In this document: piece by piece, positions 27,156 to 36,646 of the stretch
Numbering within the stretch: position 1 is the stretch's first letter
Layout of the letters: each line of letters begins with the position of its first letter
Assembly: GCF_030294945.1 (NCBI RefSeq)
Contig: NZ_AP018448.1
Location: 2,294,001-2,358,000 of the forward strand
Direction: 5' to 3'
DNA: 64,000 nt
From: Streptomyces graminofaciens
GTDB lineage: Bacteria; Actinomycetota; Actinomycetes; Streptomycetales; Streptomycetaceae
Position numbers and translations under genes: made by a program
Notes under the pieces: generated by a model
Told to the model about the DNA's origin: nothing
Databases searched by the model: none
The model's input: the letters and a program-made list of their open reading frames with translations, nothing else

Positions 27156-28772
27156 ATGCCCCCGAACCCTCCTGCCGAGATCCGGCTTGCCTACAGCCGT
27201 GCCGCCGGTCTGGTCGCCATCGCCCACGGCGAGCAGTACCGGTGGGCCAACACTGCCTTGGAACAGGCCGGATTCACCAAACGGGACGACGGAAGCTACA
27301 GCACGCCCGGCCCCGACGTCCGCGCTGCCGCCGCGAAGCTGCTGCCCCTCGCCCAGCGCCACCACGCCACCGTGGGTGTCAGCCCCCGTCCGTTCCTCGG
27401 CGACATCGCCGACCGAATCGCCGCGCGGCTGCCCGGGACGTGGACCGCGCAGGTCGAGATCTACGCCCATCCCGTCTGGCAGGGCGATCTGCTGCCCTGG
27501 TTGTGGGACGGCGGTGAACTCGTTCGGACCGTGGAGGACCAGCGGGTGCCATACGCGGCGACCCTCACCAGTGACACCAGCGTCGAACTGCTGCTCGCGG
27601 AACGGGGCGAGGATCCCCAACTCGGCTATCTGGCGCTCGCCTCCCCCCAGGAGTTCGACGACAGCTACGACAACCCCTACGCACCGACCAACATCGTGCT
27701 CCCCTCCCAGCCGGACCTGGCGGTCGAGGCCATCACGGATGCGTTCCTGCCTGCCTACCACCGGGCCCTGCACGCACGGCGTCTGGACGCCGTGATCACG
27801 GCACTTGACGAACTGCGCGCCGAGTACGACGAGGTGACGGCGATCTGGGTATCCGGCCGCTCCAGCGACGGCACCCTCCTCGACGGCCACGGACTGAGGG
27901 AGGCGAACAGGACCTTCGCCGAGCGCGCCTGGCGCACCTTCCAGCCTGTCCTCACTCACGCCCCCGGCCTGCTGAAACAGTGCGGTGTCACGGTCACCGG
28001 ACGTTCCGCCGACGCCGACATCGTGGCCCAGCTGAGCGAGACGCTTGCCGCCAGCCAGGCAGCACTCGACGCCTGGCGGCTCCGACACCACCCCGGCTCG
28101 GCCCAGCCCTGGCGCCTGGTGCCGCCGGCCGAAGTACGCACCCGGCTCGGCCTGCAGGCGGTGCCCGCCATCGAGACCTGGCTCGCCGGGCGCGGCGCGT
28201 TCGTGCGCATCGCGCGCTCGGCCGAGCCCAGCGGCCCCGCCCGGCCGCCCGTCGGCGGGGAGCGTTCCCTGCGCCCAGCCCGCCGTACCACGCCCCTCAC
28301 ATCCACCGGCCCCTCGCCGCTGACCAGCAGAAAGGATCCCTCTCTGTCCGACCACTTCCGCTTCCGCCACCATCCCGAACACGGCTTCGTCGCCACCGCC
28401 GCTCCGAGCTTCACGCCCCACCTGGCCGAATGGTTCCTCGTCCGCGAGCAGTTCGAGCCCGTCCCCTTCTCGCCGGGCCTGTACCGGCTCACCGAGCCCA
28501 ACCGCGACGGGCTGCGCCGCACCCTCCAAGCCGTCCACGACCTGCGCAACCTCGGCTACCGCGTGCGGGACGACAGCGCACTCGATCCCGCCCACGCATC
28601 AGCTCCACCCCGGCCGACGGCCAGCAACGACCTGGCCGAACGGCGCTCCCGCATCGCACGGGCCGCCGCCGTACGCCCCTCCCGGATCACAGCCCTGGCC
28701 AACGCCACACCGTCGGCGCCGCCTGCCGCCGCCGGTAAAGCCCCAACTGCCGGTCAAGGACGGAGCCGGTGA
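27156..28772 (+). CDS. Multidomain hypothetical protein, probable fusion of two genes
   Basis: A 538-residue frame. Residues about 15-80 carry the small AGF domain (ALEQAGFTKRDDGSYSTP). Residues about 85-200 resemble paralogue family P (IADRIAARLPGTW). Residues 205-340 are helical. At about residue 397 the frame passes through what looks like an intergenic signal, AAAGGA at 28331-28336 and then CTG at 28344. After it a new AGF-type domain begins (LSDHFRFRHHPEHGF). Just before it, CCTCGCCGCTGA in another frame looks like a usual gene end of this locus. A frameshift that removed a stop would explain the fusion. Confidence 0.6.
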   Translation: MPPNPPAEIRLAYSRAAGLVAIAHGEQYRWANTALEQAGFTKRDDGSYSTPGPDVRAAAAKLLPLAQRHHATVGVSPRPFLGDIADRIAARLPGTWTAQVEIYAHPVWQGDLLPWLWDGGELVRTVEDQRVPYAATLTSDTSVELLLAERGEDPQLGYLALASPQEFDDSYDNPYAPTNIVLPSQPDLAVEAITDAFLPAYHRALHARRLDAVITALDELRAEYDEVTAIWVSGRSSDGTLLDGHGLREANRTFAERAWRTFQPVLTHAPGLLKQCGVTVTGRSADADIVAQLSETLAASQAALDAWRLRHHPGSAQPWRLVPPAEVRTRLGLQAVPAIETWLAGRGAFVRIARSAEPSGPARPPVGGERSLRPARRTTPLTSTGPSPLTSRKDPSLSDHFRFRHHPEHGFVATAAPSFTPHLAEWFLVREQFEPVPFSPGLYRLTEPNRDGLRRTLQAVHDLRNLGYRVRDDSALDPAHASAPPRPTASNDLAERRSRIARAAAVRPSRITALANATPSAPPAAAGKAPTAGQGRSR

Positions 28773-29125
28773 ACCTGACCAGCGAGCCGATCCGCATCAC
28801 CCGCGGCGAAGGCGGCGAGGTCGAAGTCGAAGGACCGTACGACGAGTTCGCCGCACGCATCCTGGCCCGCGCCGGATTCATGACCTTTCCGACGCTGCGC
28901 GGGCAGTGGGTCCGGCTGCCCTTCGACCTCGGCCGCGCCTGGGAGAACGAACACGCCAGCTGGGCGGCCGACATGCTCACCGCCGCCCGCTACCACGTCG
29001 ACCTCGACCCGGACCTGCGACCCGGCCCGCCCGACGGATCCACGCCGCCGACGACCCGCCGTACGAAGGCCGCGATGACCGCTCAGCCCGCACCGCCCGG
29101 TAGCGCCCGGCGCCCTCGCCGCTGA
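28769..29125 (+). CDS. AGF-domain small protein
   Basis: A 118-residue protein built on the domain that recurs across the locus: an N-terminal beta-rich part, AARILARAGFMTFPTL, a line ending in RLPFDL, then a helix and AARYHVDLDPDL. The GTG start overlaps the upstream stop (GTGA). The function is unknown. Confidence 0.7.
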   Translation: MNLTSEPIRITRGEGGEVEVEGPYDEFAARILARAGFMTFPTLRGQWVRLPFDLGRAWENEHASWAADMLTAARYHVDLDPDLRPGPPDGSTPPTTRRTKAAMTAQPAPPGSARRPRR

Positions 29126-29129
29126 TCCC

Positions 29130-30368
29130 GTGAATGGAAACACGTCTCCTCAATTGACCACGACTGATCATGCGGCGGGCCAGGCCCCGGCCGCCGCCTC
29201 GACTTCCTATCGCGCTGTGCTGGGCAGTCGGCATGTCGCCCGGCTGCTTGGCGGCACTCTCATCGGACGCATGCCCAACGGCATGGCGCCCGTGGCCATC
29301 GTGCTCCTGATCACCTCCCAAGGTGCCTCCCTTGCCTCCGCCGGACTGCTGAGCGCCCTGTACGGGCTGGCTGGCGCACTCTCCCAGCCGGTCAAAGGCC
29401 GCCTGATGGACCGTCATGGCCAGATGCCGGTGTCCGCACCCGGCGCAGTCATCAACTCCGGCTGTCTGCTGCTCCTGCTGGTCGGAGACGATCCGACCCT
29501 CGCGCTAGCCGCGGTCGTGCTCGCGGGCCTGTCCTCCCCTCCCCTGGAGGCAGGACTGCGGGCCCTGTGGCCCACCGTCCTGCCCGACGCCCATCGGCGC
29601 CGGGTCGCCCTCGCGCTCGACACCGGCTCCCAGGGCCTGCTCTACATCGCCGGCCCGCTCCTGGTCGCCGCGCTCGCCACCGCCTACGGTCCCCGCGCCG
29701 CGATCCTCGCGACCGTCGTACTCGGCCTCCTGGGCACGACCGTGGTGCTCACCGCGCCCCCGTCCCGCACCTGGCGCCCGCAGCACACCGCTGGCTCCGC
29801 CGCGGCCAGGCTGCACGGCACGCCCCTGTCGCTAATCTTCCTGGCCCATGCCGGCTTCGGAATCGCCCTCGGCGTCATGAACGTCTGGGCGGTGGCCATG
29901 GCCGAACTGCACGACATGGATCTGCTGTCCGGACTGATCCCCGCCGCCTTCGCCACCGGCAGCTTCCTCGGCGGCCTCGTCTACGCCCGCCGAGCCTGGC
30001 CGGGCTCGCCCATCGTCCAGCTGCTGTCGGCCGCGGCCGGATTCTGCGCCGGGTGGCTGCCACTGCTCGCCCTTCCCGGCCCTCACATGGCGACCGTCGT
30101 GGTCACCGTGCCGGGCATGTTCCTCACTGTGGTGATCGCCTGCGGCTTCACGACCGCGGACGCCCTCGTGCCAACTCAGCGGAGAACCGAAGCGTACGCA
30201 TGGCTGATCGCCTCGGTCGGCGTCGGCCAGGCCGCCGGCACCGCTCTGGCCGGGGCCCTCGCCACCCACCGCCTCACAGCCGCGGCCCTGCCCGCGGCCG
30301 GAGCAGCCCTCGCCCTGACGGTCCTCGCCGCCGCCCGCCACCGCATCACCGCCCGTGGTGGCCACTGA
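29130..30368 (+). CDS. MFS transporter
   Basis: A 412-residue membrane protein with about twelve helices. It has the MFS loop motif between helices 2 and 3 (GRLMDRHGQM) and Gly-rich helices throughout. It is of the type that exports drugs or small metabolites. The substrate cannot be inferred. The start is GTG 29130, four bases after the previous stop. It is the only clear metabolic cargo of the backbone region. Confidence 0.8.
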   Translation: MNGNTSPQLTTTDHAAGQAPAAASTSYRAVLGSRHVARLLGGTLIGRMPNGMAPVAIVLLITSQGASLASAGLLSALYGLAGALSQPVKGRLMDRHGQMPVSAPGAVINSGCLLLLLVGDDPTLALAAVVLAGLSSPPLEAGLRALWPTVLPDAHRRRVALALDTGSQGLLYIAGPLLVAALATAYGPRAAILATVVLGLLGTTVVLTAPPSRTWRPQHTAGSAAARLHGTPLSLIFLAHAGFGIALGVMNVWAVAMAELHDMDLLSGLIPAAFATGSFLGGLVYARRAWPGSPIVQLLSAAAGFCAGWLPLLALPGPHMATVVVTVPGMFLTVVIACGFTTADALVPTQRRTEAYAWLIASVGVGQAAGTALAGALATHRLTAAALPAAGAALALTVLAAARHRITARGGH

Positions 30369-30536
30369 ACCCACCGCCGTCGTCCCACCCGTCTGTTGTC
30401 CACCCAGCGACAGCGGCACGACGCGCGGGCCCCGAATGGGGCGACTGCCGCTGGCCCGAGTCCGACACACCCACCTCCCCGTGGATGTCGCCGCCGCCCC
30501 GCTTCCCATCCCTCACCTCTGAAAGGTCCTTCCGCC

Positions 30537-30980
30537 TTGCCCCACCCGTCTTCGTCCGTCTGGGACCACCACATCGAGGACTGTGCGGTCTGCACCTCAC
30601 CCGACCGCGACGAGCCGGCCCTGCTGCGCTGCGCCGTCCTCACGGTCTTGCAACACGGCGTCTTCATGGCCGAGGACGACATCCCGCTGCCCGAGATCCT
30701 CAGCGACGGCGGCCACTACCTGCGCGGCCTGGCTTCGTCCCTGGGCGGCGACGAGACCACCCCGGTGCCCAAGACCGAGCACTGGCCCTGGGTCGACGCC
30801 GAACTGCGCCTGGCCGTAGCCCGCGCCGCAGGTCTGGACGCCGTCAGCACCCTCGACACCCGTATCGACGGCGCCCTGGCCACCGCTGCCCGCAGGACCC
30901 CGCGGCGCCAGGCGGACCTCATCGAACGCGCCGCCGAGCAGTTCGCCCAGCAGCACGCACCAGCCTCCCGCACCCCCTGA
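30537..30980 (+). CDS. Hypothetical protein
   Basis: A 147-residue protein from TTG 30537 (GAAAGG about ten bases upstream): LPHPSSSVWDHHIEDCAVCTS, followed by a helical C-terminal half. The N-terminal C-x2-C may bind metal. There is no recognised family. In-frame codons further upstream (to 30396) are Arg-rich and look non-coding. Confidence 0.6.
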   Translation: MPHPSSSVWDHHIEDCAVCTSPDRDEPALLRCAVLTVLQHGVFMAEDDIPLPEILSDGGHYLRGLASSLGGDETTPVPKTEHWPWVDAELRLAVARAAGLDAVSTLDTRIDGALATAARRTPRRQADLIERAAEQFAQQHAPASRTP

Positions 30981-31240
30981 CCCCGCCGGCGCCCGCGCCG
31001 CCCCCACACAAAGGAGAATCCCCGCCCATGGCCATTGTTGGTACACCCGGCTATCAGAACGTGCGGAAAGGCGAGTCAGGTAGCTGCGGGGCGGTGAGGC
31101 CCGCCCTGGAGCATGTCGGCAGTCATGGCCCATCGTTCGTGGTCCAGCCACGCACCGTTGATGTGCTGGAAGTTCTGGGCCCGCCTCGCCTTCGCCCAAC
31201 ACCCCACCACTTTCCCGCCACCACCGATAGGAGATCCGCC

Positions 31241-31608
31241 TTGCCCGAAGCACCAGCAGAGCCGTTCATGACGATCCGGCACACCATCACCGGCGAGATC
31301 ACCACCACCGGCTACAACGCCGCCGCCCGGCGGATCCTGCTCCAGGCCGGCTTCGAAGAGACGCCAGGCTGCGCCTGCCGAGCGACGGAACCCGGTACGG
31401 AGCGGACGCACGGGCCCGCTCGGCAGCCAGCGAGCTGCTCGTCGCCGGCCATCCCCTGCACCTGGACCGAGCCCTCGGTCGGCCGGTGAGCGCCGACGGT
31501 ACGCCCCGGTTGTCCCGGTCGCCGATGCCGGCACAGTCCGTGATCCCCTCCGCGAGCGGCCAGCCTCTCCAGCGCATCGCCAACCCAACCCGCACCCGCA
31601 CCTGTTGA
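31241..31608 (+). pseudogene. AGF-domain protein with a frameshift
   Basis: Starts at TTG 31241 after AGGAGA and reads PFMTIRHTITGEITTTGYNAAARRILLQAGFEETPG. At about 31370-31385 the family pattern continues in another frame as RLPSDGTRYGADARARSAASELL and HPLHLDRALGR, to the stop at 31606-31608. One base appears to be missing or extra at the join. This is either a sequencing error or a recent inactivation. Confidence 0.6.
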
Positions 31609-31620
31609 AGGGGCCTCGTT

Positions 31621-32826
31621 TTGACCACACCCGGAACGCCTACCAGTCCAGCGCGCACCAAGGGCGGCGAACTACGGGCCAAGGTGGCCCGACTGCTGGC
31701 CGACCGGCCGGCGGACACGCTCACCATCGGGGACATGGCCAGGCAGTTGGGCCACTCCCACGGCGCCGTCCGCAACGCCGCCCTCACCCTGGTGCGACGC
31801 GGCGAGGCCGACCAAGGCGGAACCGGACAACCGGAGTTCCGCGCGAACGCGAAAACCGCCGCAGCCGCGCAGACCGCTGTGATCAGCCCACCGGGCACCC
31901 ACTCTCCCCGCGCCCAGACGACCACGGCCCGCACGACCACTCCCGCCGCAGCCACGCCCAGGCAGACCGGCCCGATCCGCCGCGCGGGGGGCCAGCTCTA
32001 CCACCCGCGGGAGCTGGCCGATCTGCCCGACGTCGAGGCGTTGAATCGCTTGCGCGACGCCGACGTGCCGGTGCTGCTCTACGGCCCTCCGGGCACCGGC
32101 AAGACGAGTCTGGTCGAGGCGGCGTTCCCGGACCTGCTCACCGTCGCCGGTGACGGCGACACCACGGTCGGCGACTTGATCGGCGAGTACACACAGGACG
32201 ACGCGGGAGCCTACGTCTTCCAGTACGGTCCGCTGGTCACCGCGATGACCGAGGGCCGCGCCCTGCTGATCGATGATGCCACCCTGATCTCGCCGAAGGT
32301 CCTGGCGGCGCTGTATCCCGCGATGGACGGGCGCAGGCAGATCCAGGTCAAGGCCCACAAGGGCGAGACCATCAAGGCCGAGCCGGGCTTCTACGTGGTG
32401 GCGGGCCACAATCCCGGCGTCCACGGCGCGGTGTTGACGGAGGCGCTCGCGAGCCGGTTCAGCGTGCAGATCCAGATCGGCACGGACTATGACCTCGCCC
32501 TGGCCTTGAGGATCGATGCACGGGTTGTCCGGGTCGCCCGACACCTCGCCCACCAGGTCGAACTCGGCGAGCTGGGCTGGGCCCCCCAACTGCGGGAACT
32601 GCTCAGCTACCAGAAGACCGAGGCCGTCCTCGGCACCAAAGCCGCGCTCGCGAACCTCGTCGGCATCGCTCCTGTGGAGGATCGCGACGCCGTCGCCGCC
32701 GCCGTCATCAAGGCTGTCGGCGTCAAGAAGATCGCGCCCCTCACCCTCGGCAAGCAGCTCTCCGCCTCGGCCGTCCGGCAGCCCCCGGGCAGCACCGGCT
32801 CCGCGCACCGGGGCCGCTCGCGATGA
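31621..32826 (+). CDS. MoxR/CbbQ-like AAA+ ATPase
   Basis: A 401-residue ATPase. Residues 15-75 form a winged-helix-like domain (LTIGDMARQLGHSHGAVRNAALTL), then a Thr/Ala/Pro linker, then the AAA+ core with Walker A GPPGTGKTS and Walker B ALLIDD. Residues GHNPGVHGAVLTEALASRF resemble the CbbQ/NorQ subgroup. MoxR-type ATPases act as chaperones together with VWA proteins, and such a gene follows with an ATGA overlap. The start is TTG 31621. Confidence 0.85.
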   Translation: MTTPGTPTSPARTKGGELRAKVARLLADRPADTLTIGDMARQLGHSHGAVRNAALTLVRRGEADQGGTGQPEFRANAKTAAAAQTAVISPPGTHSPRAQTTTARTTTPAAATPRQTGPIRRAGGQLYHPRELADLPDVEALNRLRDADVPVLLYGPPGTGKTSLVEAAFPDLLTVAGDGDTTVGDLIGEYTQDDAGAYVFQYGPLVTAMTEGRALLIDDATLISPKVLAALYPAMDGRRQIQVKAHKGETIKAEPGFYVVAGHNPGVHGAVLTEALASRFSVQIQIGTDYDLALALRIDARVVRVARHLAHQVELGELGWAPQLRELLSYQKTEAVLGTKAALANLVGIAPVEDRDAVAAAVIKAVGVKKIAPLTLGKQLSASAVRQPPGSTGSAHRGRSR

Positions 32827-34622
32827 GCGCCCACCACCACGTCCAGTCCCCTGCCACCACGCCGGACGACGACGCCGACCTCGCGCGCTGGGACGACGAC
32901 GGCGCCCCGCCCGCGCAACCCCGTTCCTCGCCGGACGCGTGGCTGCGCGTGGGAGCCGAACTCGGCGATCGCCTGGTCGCCCTCTCCGGCCGCCAGGACC
33001 TCGTCGTCACCTGCCGCCCCGGCACGCGCAGCGGCGCACCGGCCGCGTTCTTCCCCACTCTGGGCGAGGTCGAGTTCGACGCCGGCCTGTTCGCCCCGCT
33101 GAAGCCCCACGAGATCCATCCGCGGATTGTGGGCGACGAGGAGCGCTATCCCGCCGCCTGGGGAGTGTTCGTCCACGAGGCCGCGCACGCGGCCCACTCC
33201 GTCTGGACACAGCCTGCCGGAGCGGACCCCCGTGTCGTCGAGGCCGCGCTCCTGCTGGAAGAGAGCCGTGTCGAAGGCGCACACCTGATCACGCGGCCCT
33301 CGGACCGCACGTACCTGCGCACCAGTGCCCGAACGCTGGTCATGCCCGACATCGCCCACCCCACTCTCCAGGGCATCGAGCACGCCGCCGCCGTGGCGGC
33401 CCTGATCCTCGGCCGCCGTGACGTCGGCATCCTGGACGCCGGCGAGACCCGGGCCGTCGCCGATCTGTGCGAAAAGGTGCTGGGCGCAAACCTGCTAGCC
33501 ACACTCACCCGCATCTGGACCACAGCCCACCAGTGCGCCGACCACGACGCCACGACCATGCTCGCGCACGCTCAAAAATGGTGCGACGCTCTGGACACCG
33601 CGGCCCCCGCCCTGCCCGTACCGGAGAACCTCACCGATCTGCTGTCCGGCGCCGTGGGGGTCGTCATGGACAGCACGGCAGCCACCGACGCCGCCGACCT
33701 CGCGGCACAGGCCGCAGCGACCAACGCCATGGCCGCGCAGTCCAAGGCGCAGGCTCAGGACCGCGCGCAGCGGGCCGGCCGGCGACGCAAAGCCGCCGCC
33801 ACCGCCAAGTCGGTCTTCAACGCCCGTGGCACCACCGTCACCCCCGACGGCACACCGGCGCCCTCCGGCAACCCGGTCACCGGCAGCCGCAGGCCCACCG
33901 CCGCCGAGCAGAGTGCCGCCGCGCGCCTGAGCCGCGCCCTGCGTGCCGCCGCCTACCGCGAGCGGACCGAGGAGCGGACCACCAGCCCCACCCCGCCCGG
34001 CCGCCTCAACATGCGCGCGGCCCTCGCCCGCGACGCTCAGCGCGCGGCCGGGTCGGTCCCCACCGCGGAACCGTTCACCCACACCCGCCGCCGGAACTCC
34101 CCCACCCCACCGCTGCGTGTGGGTATCGCCGTCGACGTCTCCGGCTCCATGCGTGCCGCCTGCGCGCCCGTCGCGTCCGCTGCCTGGATCATGGCACGCG
34201 CAGCAGCCCTGACCGACCCCGACTCCCTTACCGCCACCATCGCCTATGACAGGCACCTGACCGCATTGACCCGACCCACCCACCGAGCACCTGAGCGCGT
34301 GACGACGTTCGACGCCAACGGCGGCCACCACAACCTCGGCGACGCCATCGACGCACTCGACCACAGCCTCGAGCTCAGCCGCCCCGGCGCCGGCCGCCTC
34401 CTCGTGATCGTCACCGACGCCCGGTACGGCAGCGACGAAACCGCTCAAGCCGTCACCCGCGTCAAGCAGCTCACGACCGCCGGCTGCGCCGTACTCCAAC
34501 TCACCCTCACCGCCAAGTCCCAGCACCTGCCGGGGACCACCTTGCTGCACCTGCCCCGGCCCTCCAGCGCTCCCGTCGCCATCGCCAAGGCGGCCACAGA
34601 CGCCATCCGCAGGACACGCTGA
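32823..34622 (+). CDS. VWA-domain protein with a zincin-like N-terminus
   Basis: A 599-residue partner of the upstream AAA+ ATPase. Residues about 110-160 contain HEAAHAAHS and then EESRVEG, an HExxH-like arrangement suggesting a metallopeptidase fold. The middle is Ala/Arg-rich and helical. The C-terminal 170 residues are a von Willebrand A domain with a MIDAS motif (DVSGSM) and a later TDARYG strand end. Such pairs remodel or activate other proteins; the target here is unknown. Its start overlaps the ATPase stop. Confidence 0.85.
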   Translation: MSAHHHVQSPATTPDDDADLARWDDDGAPPAQPRSSPDAWLRVGAELGDRLVALSGRQDLVVTCRPGTRSGAPAAFFPTLGEVEFDAGLFAPLKPHEIHPRIVGDEERYPAAWGVFVHEAAHAAHSVWTQPAGADPRVVEAALLLEESRVEGAHLITRPSDRTYLRTSARTLVMPDIAHPTLQGIEHAAAVAALILGRRDVGILDAGETRAVADLCEKVLGANLLATLTRIWTTAHQCADHDATTMLAHAQKWCDALDTAAPALPVPENLTDLLSGAVGVVMDSTAATDAADLAAQAAATNAMAAQSKAQAQDRAQRAGRRRKAAATAKSVFNARGTTVTPDGTPAPSGNPVTGSRRPTAAEQSAAARLSRALRAAAYRERTEERTTSPTPPGRLNMRAALARDAQRAAGSVPTAEPFTHTRRRNSPTPPLRVGIAVDVSGSMRAACAPVASAAWIMARAAALTDPDSLTATIAYDRHLTALTRPTHRAPERVTTFDANGGHHNLGDAIDALDHSLELSRPGAGRLLVIVTDARYGSDETAQAVTRVKQLTTAGCAVLQLTLTAKSQHLPGTTLLHLPRPSSAPVAIAKAATDAIRRTR

Positions 34623-34767
34623 GACGACGCAGAAGGCGGAAGCGTCCCCGAGACCACCGCCAAGCACTCCAGGCCACCTCCGCCCGCCGCATGAATCGTG
34701 CATCTGATGCACGACCCTCCGCAACGACGCAGGCCACCACCCCAACCGCCAACGAAAGGCACTCGAT

Positions 34768-35323
34768 TTGAAGCCCCAGACCAGCAGCCCGACCTCGAAC
34801 GTAACGCCCACCAAACGGAATTCCCCGGGGGTCCAGAAGACCTGGACCGTCGTCCACGCCTGTGGACACGAAATCACGCATGCCCTGTCTGACCGTCCCG
34901 CCGACCGACGCGCCGGATTCGCCCGCTGGCTCACCGAACGCGACTGCACCGAATGCTGGAAGGCCGCCCGCGACGGCGACAGCGCCGGCAAGGAGGAGTG
35001 GCTGGCCGCCAAGCGAATCGAAGAAACAGCAGGCCGCTACCGTGTGGGCCGAGCAGTTCGAGATGCCGCCGCTGGAGGGCACCGAACGTGCCCAAGGCTG
35101 GGGCGAGCGCTCCCGCCACCAGCTGGTCACCCGCGCATACGCCGCCCTGGTCACCGAGGGCACCTGGGACGAGACCGACTGGACCGTCCTGGAGGAGAAG
35201 GTCCGTACCGTCACCAGGGCCGGATGGTGGATCGACCAGCGCGATGCCGAGGGCACCGATTTGCCCGAACTCCTCGACGCCGCAACCGAGAACGACCGCG
35301 GCACCGAGAACCCATACCGGTAG
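34768..35323 (+). pseudogene. Conserved zinc-ribbon-like protein with a one-base frameshift
   Basis: TTG 34768 opens a frame with HACGHEITH and CTECW (possible zinc ligands) up to EEWLAAKRIEE. The conserved remainder continues in the next frame from about 35026: QQAATVWAEQFEMPPLEG, then RHQLVTRAYAALVTEG and AGWWIDQRDAEG, to the stop at 35323. One extra A in the run GAAGAAACAG explains the break. Corrected, the protein has about 184 residues. This family is common in Streptomyces elements; its function is unknown. Confidence 0.7.
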
Positions 35324-35345
35324 CCGACCAGCGGTTATACCCGAC

Positions 35346-35372
35346 GATCCCCGGTTATCGAAACCGGGGATC
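35346..35372 (+). terminator. Perfect 11-bp hairpin
   Basis: GATCCCCGGTT and AACCGGGGATC form a perfect 11-base stem around a 5-base loop (35357-35361), 23 bases after the stop of the preceding gene. No T-tract follows, as is usual for actinobacterial terminators. It could also be an operator for the following gene. Confidence 0.55.
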
Positions 35373-35429
35373 CTCCGGAGCATTGACCTTCCACCGCCAC
35401 CCCGTGCCGCTCGTGGAAGGACCCCTGCT

Positions 35430-35867
35430 GTGCCCGACGCTCCCGGCCCCTCGCACATACCAGCCGCTTGGAGACCGTCCCTGGAGCCGCTGACCGCCCA
35501 ACGGGACATCACCCACGCCCACTTCGCCCCTGGCGACACCGTTGTGATCCCCACCGGCGTCGCCGACGGCAGGCTGTCGGGCGACGTCATGACGATCGTC
35601 GCTCCTTCGTGGCACCTGCCGACGGACGAGGACGGCTGGCGGCTGCGCAACCCCAGGGGCGGCGAGCGCACCTTCATCACCGCCCACCCCCGCTACATGA
35701 TCCACCTCTCCCGCCACTGCCCCGACTGCCTGATCTTCCGACGCGCCCTGGAGGACTACGTCCTGCGCAAGGTGCCCGTCGGGAGCGGGTCCTTCGACTG
35801 CGGCTGGTACTCGCTCACCCACCTCAACCAGCTCGTCCACCTCGCCGACGCCCGAGGTGGCCGGTGA
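35430..35867 (+). CDS. Hypothetical protein with a C-x2-C pair
   Basis: A 145-residue protein from GTG 35430 (GGAAGGA nine bases upstream). It has a beta-rich centre (GDTVVIPTGVADGRLSGDVMTIV), then HCPDCLIFRRALEDYVLR and DCGWYSLTHLNQLVHL. The paired Cys may bind metal. There is no family I can name. Its stop overlaps the next GTG. Confidence 0.65.
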   Translation: MPDAPGPSHIPAAWRPSLEPLTAQRDITHAHFAPGDTVVIPTGVADGRLSGDVMTIVAPSWHLPTDEDGWRLRNPRGGERTFITAHPRYMIHLSRHCPDCLIFRRALEDYVLRKVPVGSGSFDCGWYSLTHLNQLVHLADARGGR

Positions 35868-36646
35868 CTCTCCCCAACCGCCGCCCCGGAAGGGCCCTGA
35901 CCCTGCTGCGTGCCGGTGCCGAAGCCGCCTCGGCCATCCCGGCGCCCCACTGGCCCGCGCAGCTGGCCGCCAATCTGAGCGAACTCGACGCGACCTGGCA
36001 GGAATCCGCGCAGCTGTGCGCCGACGCCGCGTGGACCGCACGGGCCTCCGGCCACAGCGTGCTGGGCCTCCTGCACCCCGATGACACCCTCGCGCCCGGG
36101 CCGGACCCGATCACGACTACGGCGTATCGGCATCTGTACCTGAGCTCCCTGCGCTACGACTTCCGCTGCCCCACCCTCGCCCTGCTCGTCGAGCAGCTCT
36201 CGGCGCAGGAACGAGAGGGCCTGGACTGCTACAGCCGTGCCCTGTACGCCTTCGCCCTGCTGGGGCAGTCCCGGTCCGAGGGCCTCCCCCTCATGCAGCA
36301 GGTTCTCGACGACGCCGGCGACCACGTCAAGACGTTGCATGTGCTGCTGCACGGACTGTGGCTCGGCCACGATCTGCCCGGGCGTGAGGAGCGCACGCTG
36401 CAGATCCTCGGCCGGCCGCCGTTCGCCTCGCGCACCGACCCGATCGCCCTGTTCCGTGAGGCCGGCGCCCTGCGCGGGCTCGGCGAGTATCAGGCCGCTC
36501 TGGAGTCGATCGACCGTGCACTGGACCTGCTGCCGCCTGGCGACGTATCCGTCCACGCCGACCTCGTCCGCGAACGCTCCCTGATCGCCTCGGCCCGCGA
36601 CGTCCAGCGCCTCGTCGGCCGCCACGCGGAAGCAGGCCCGGAATGA
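35864..36646 (+). CDS. TPR-like helical protein
   Basis: A 260-residue alpha-helical protein. Residues about 115-250 fit tetratricopeptide-like helix pairs (YSRALYAFALLGQSRSEGLPL; LFREAGALRGLGEYQAALESI). It probably mediates protein binding; the partner is unknown. The start GTG overlaps the upstream stop and the end overlaps the next ATG, so three genes are coupled. Confidence 0.65.
   Translation: MTLPNRRPGRALTLLRAGAEAASAIPAPHWPAQLAANLSELDATWQESAQLCADAAWTARASGHSVLGLLHPDDTLAPGPDPITTTAYRHLYLSSLRYDFRCPTLALLVEQLSAQEREGLDCYSRALYAFALLGQSRSEGLPLMQQVLDDAGDHVKTLHVLLHGLWLGHDLPGREERTLQILGRPPFASRTDPIALFREAGALRGLGEYQAALESIDRALDLLPPGDVSVHADLVRERSLIASARDVQRLVGRHAEAGPE

Noticed and set aside
31028..31240. 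Frame from ATG 31028 with a good ribosome-binding site, continuous with the AGF gene
   Set aside because: Residues after the first 13 do not look like protein and have no counterpart in paralogues. TTG 31241 with its own AGGAGA is a better start. A relic on either strand cannot be excluded.
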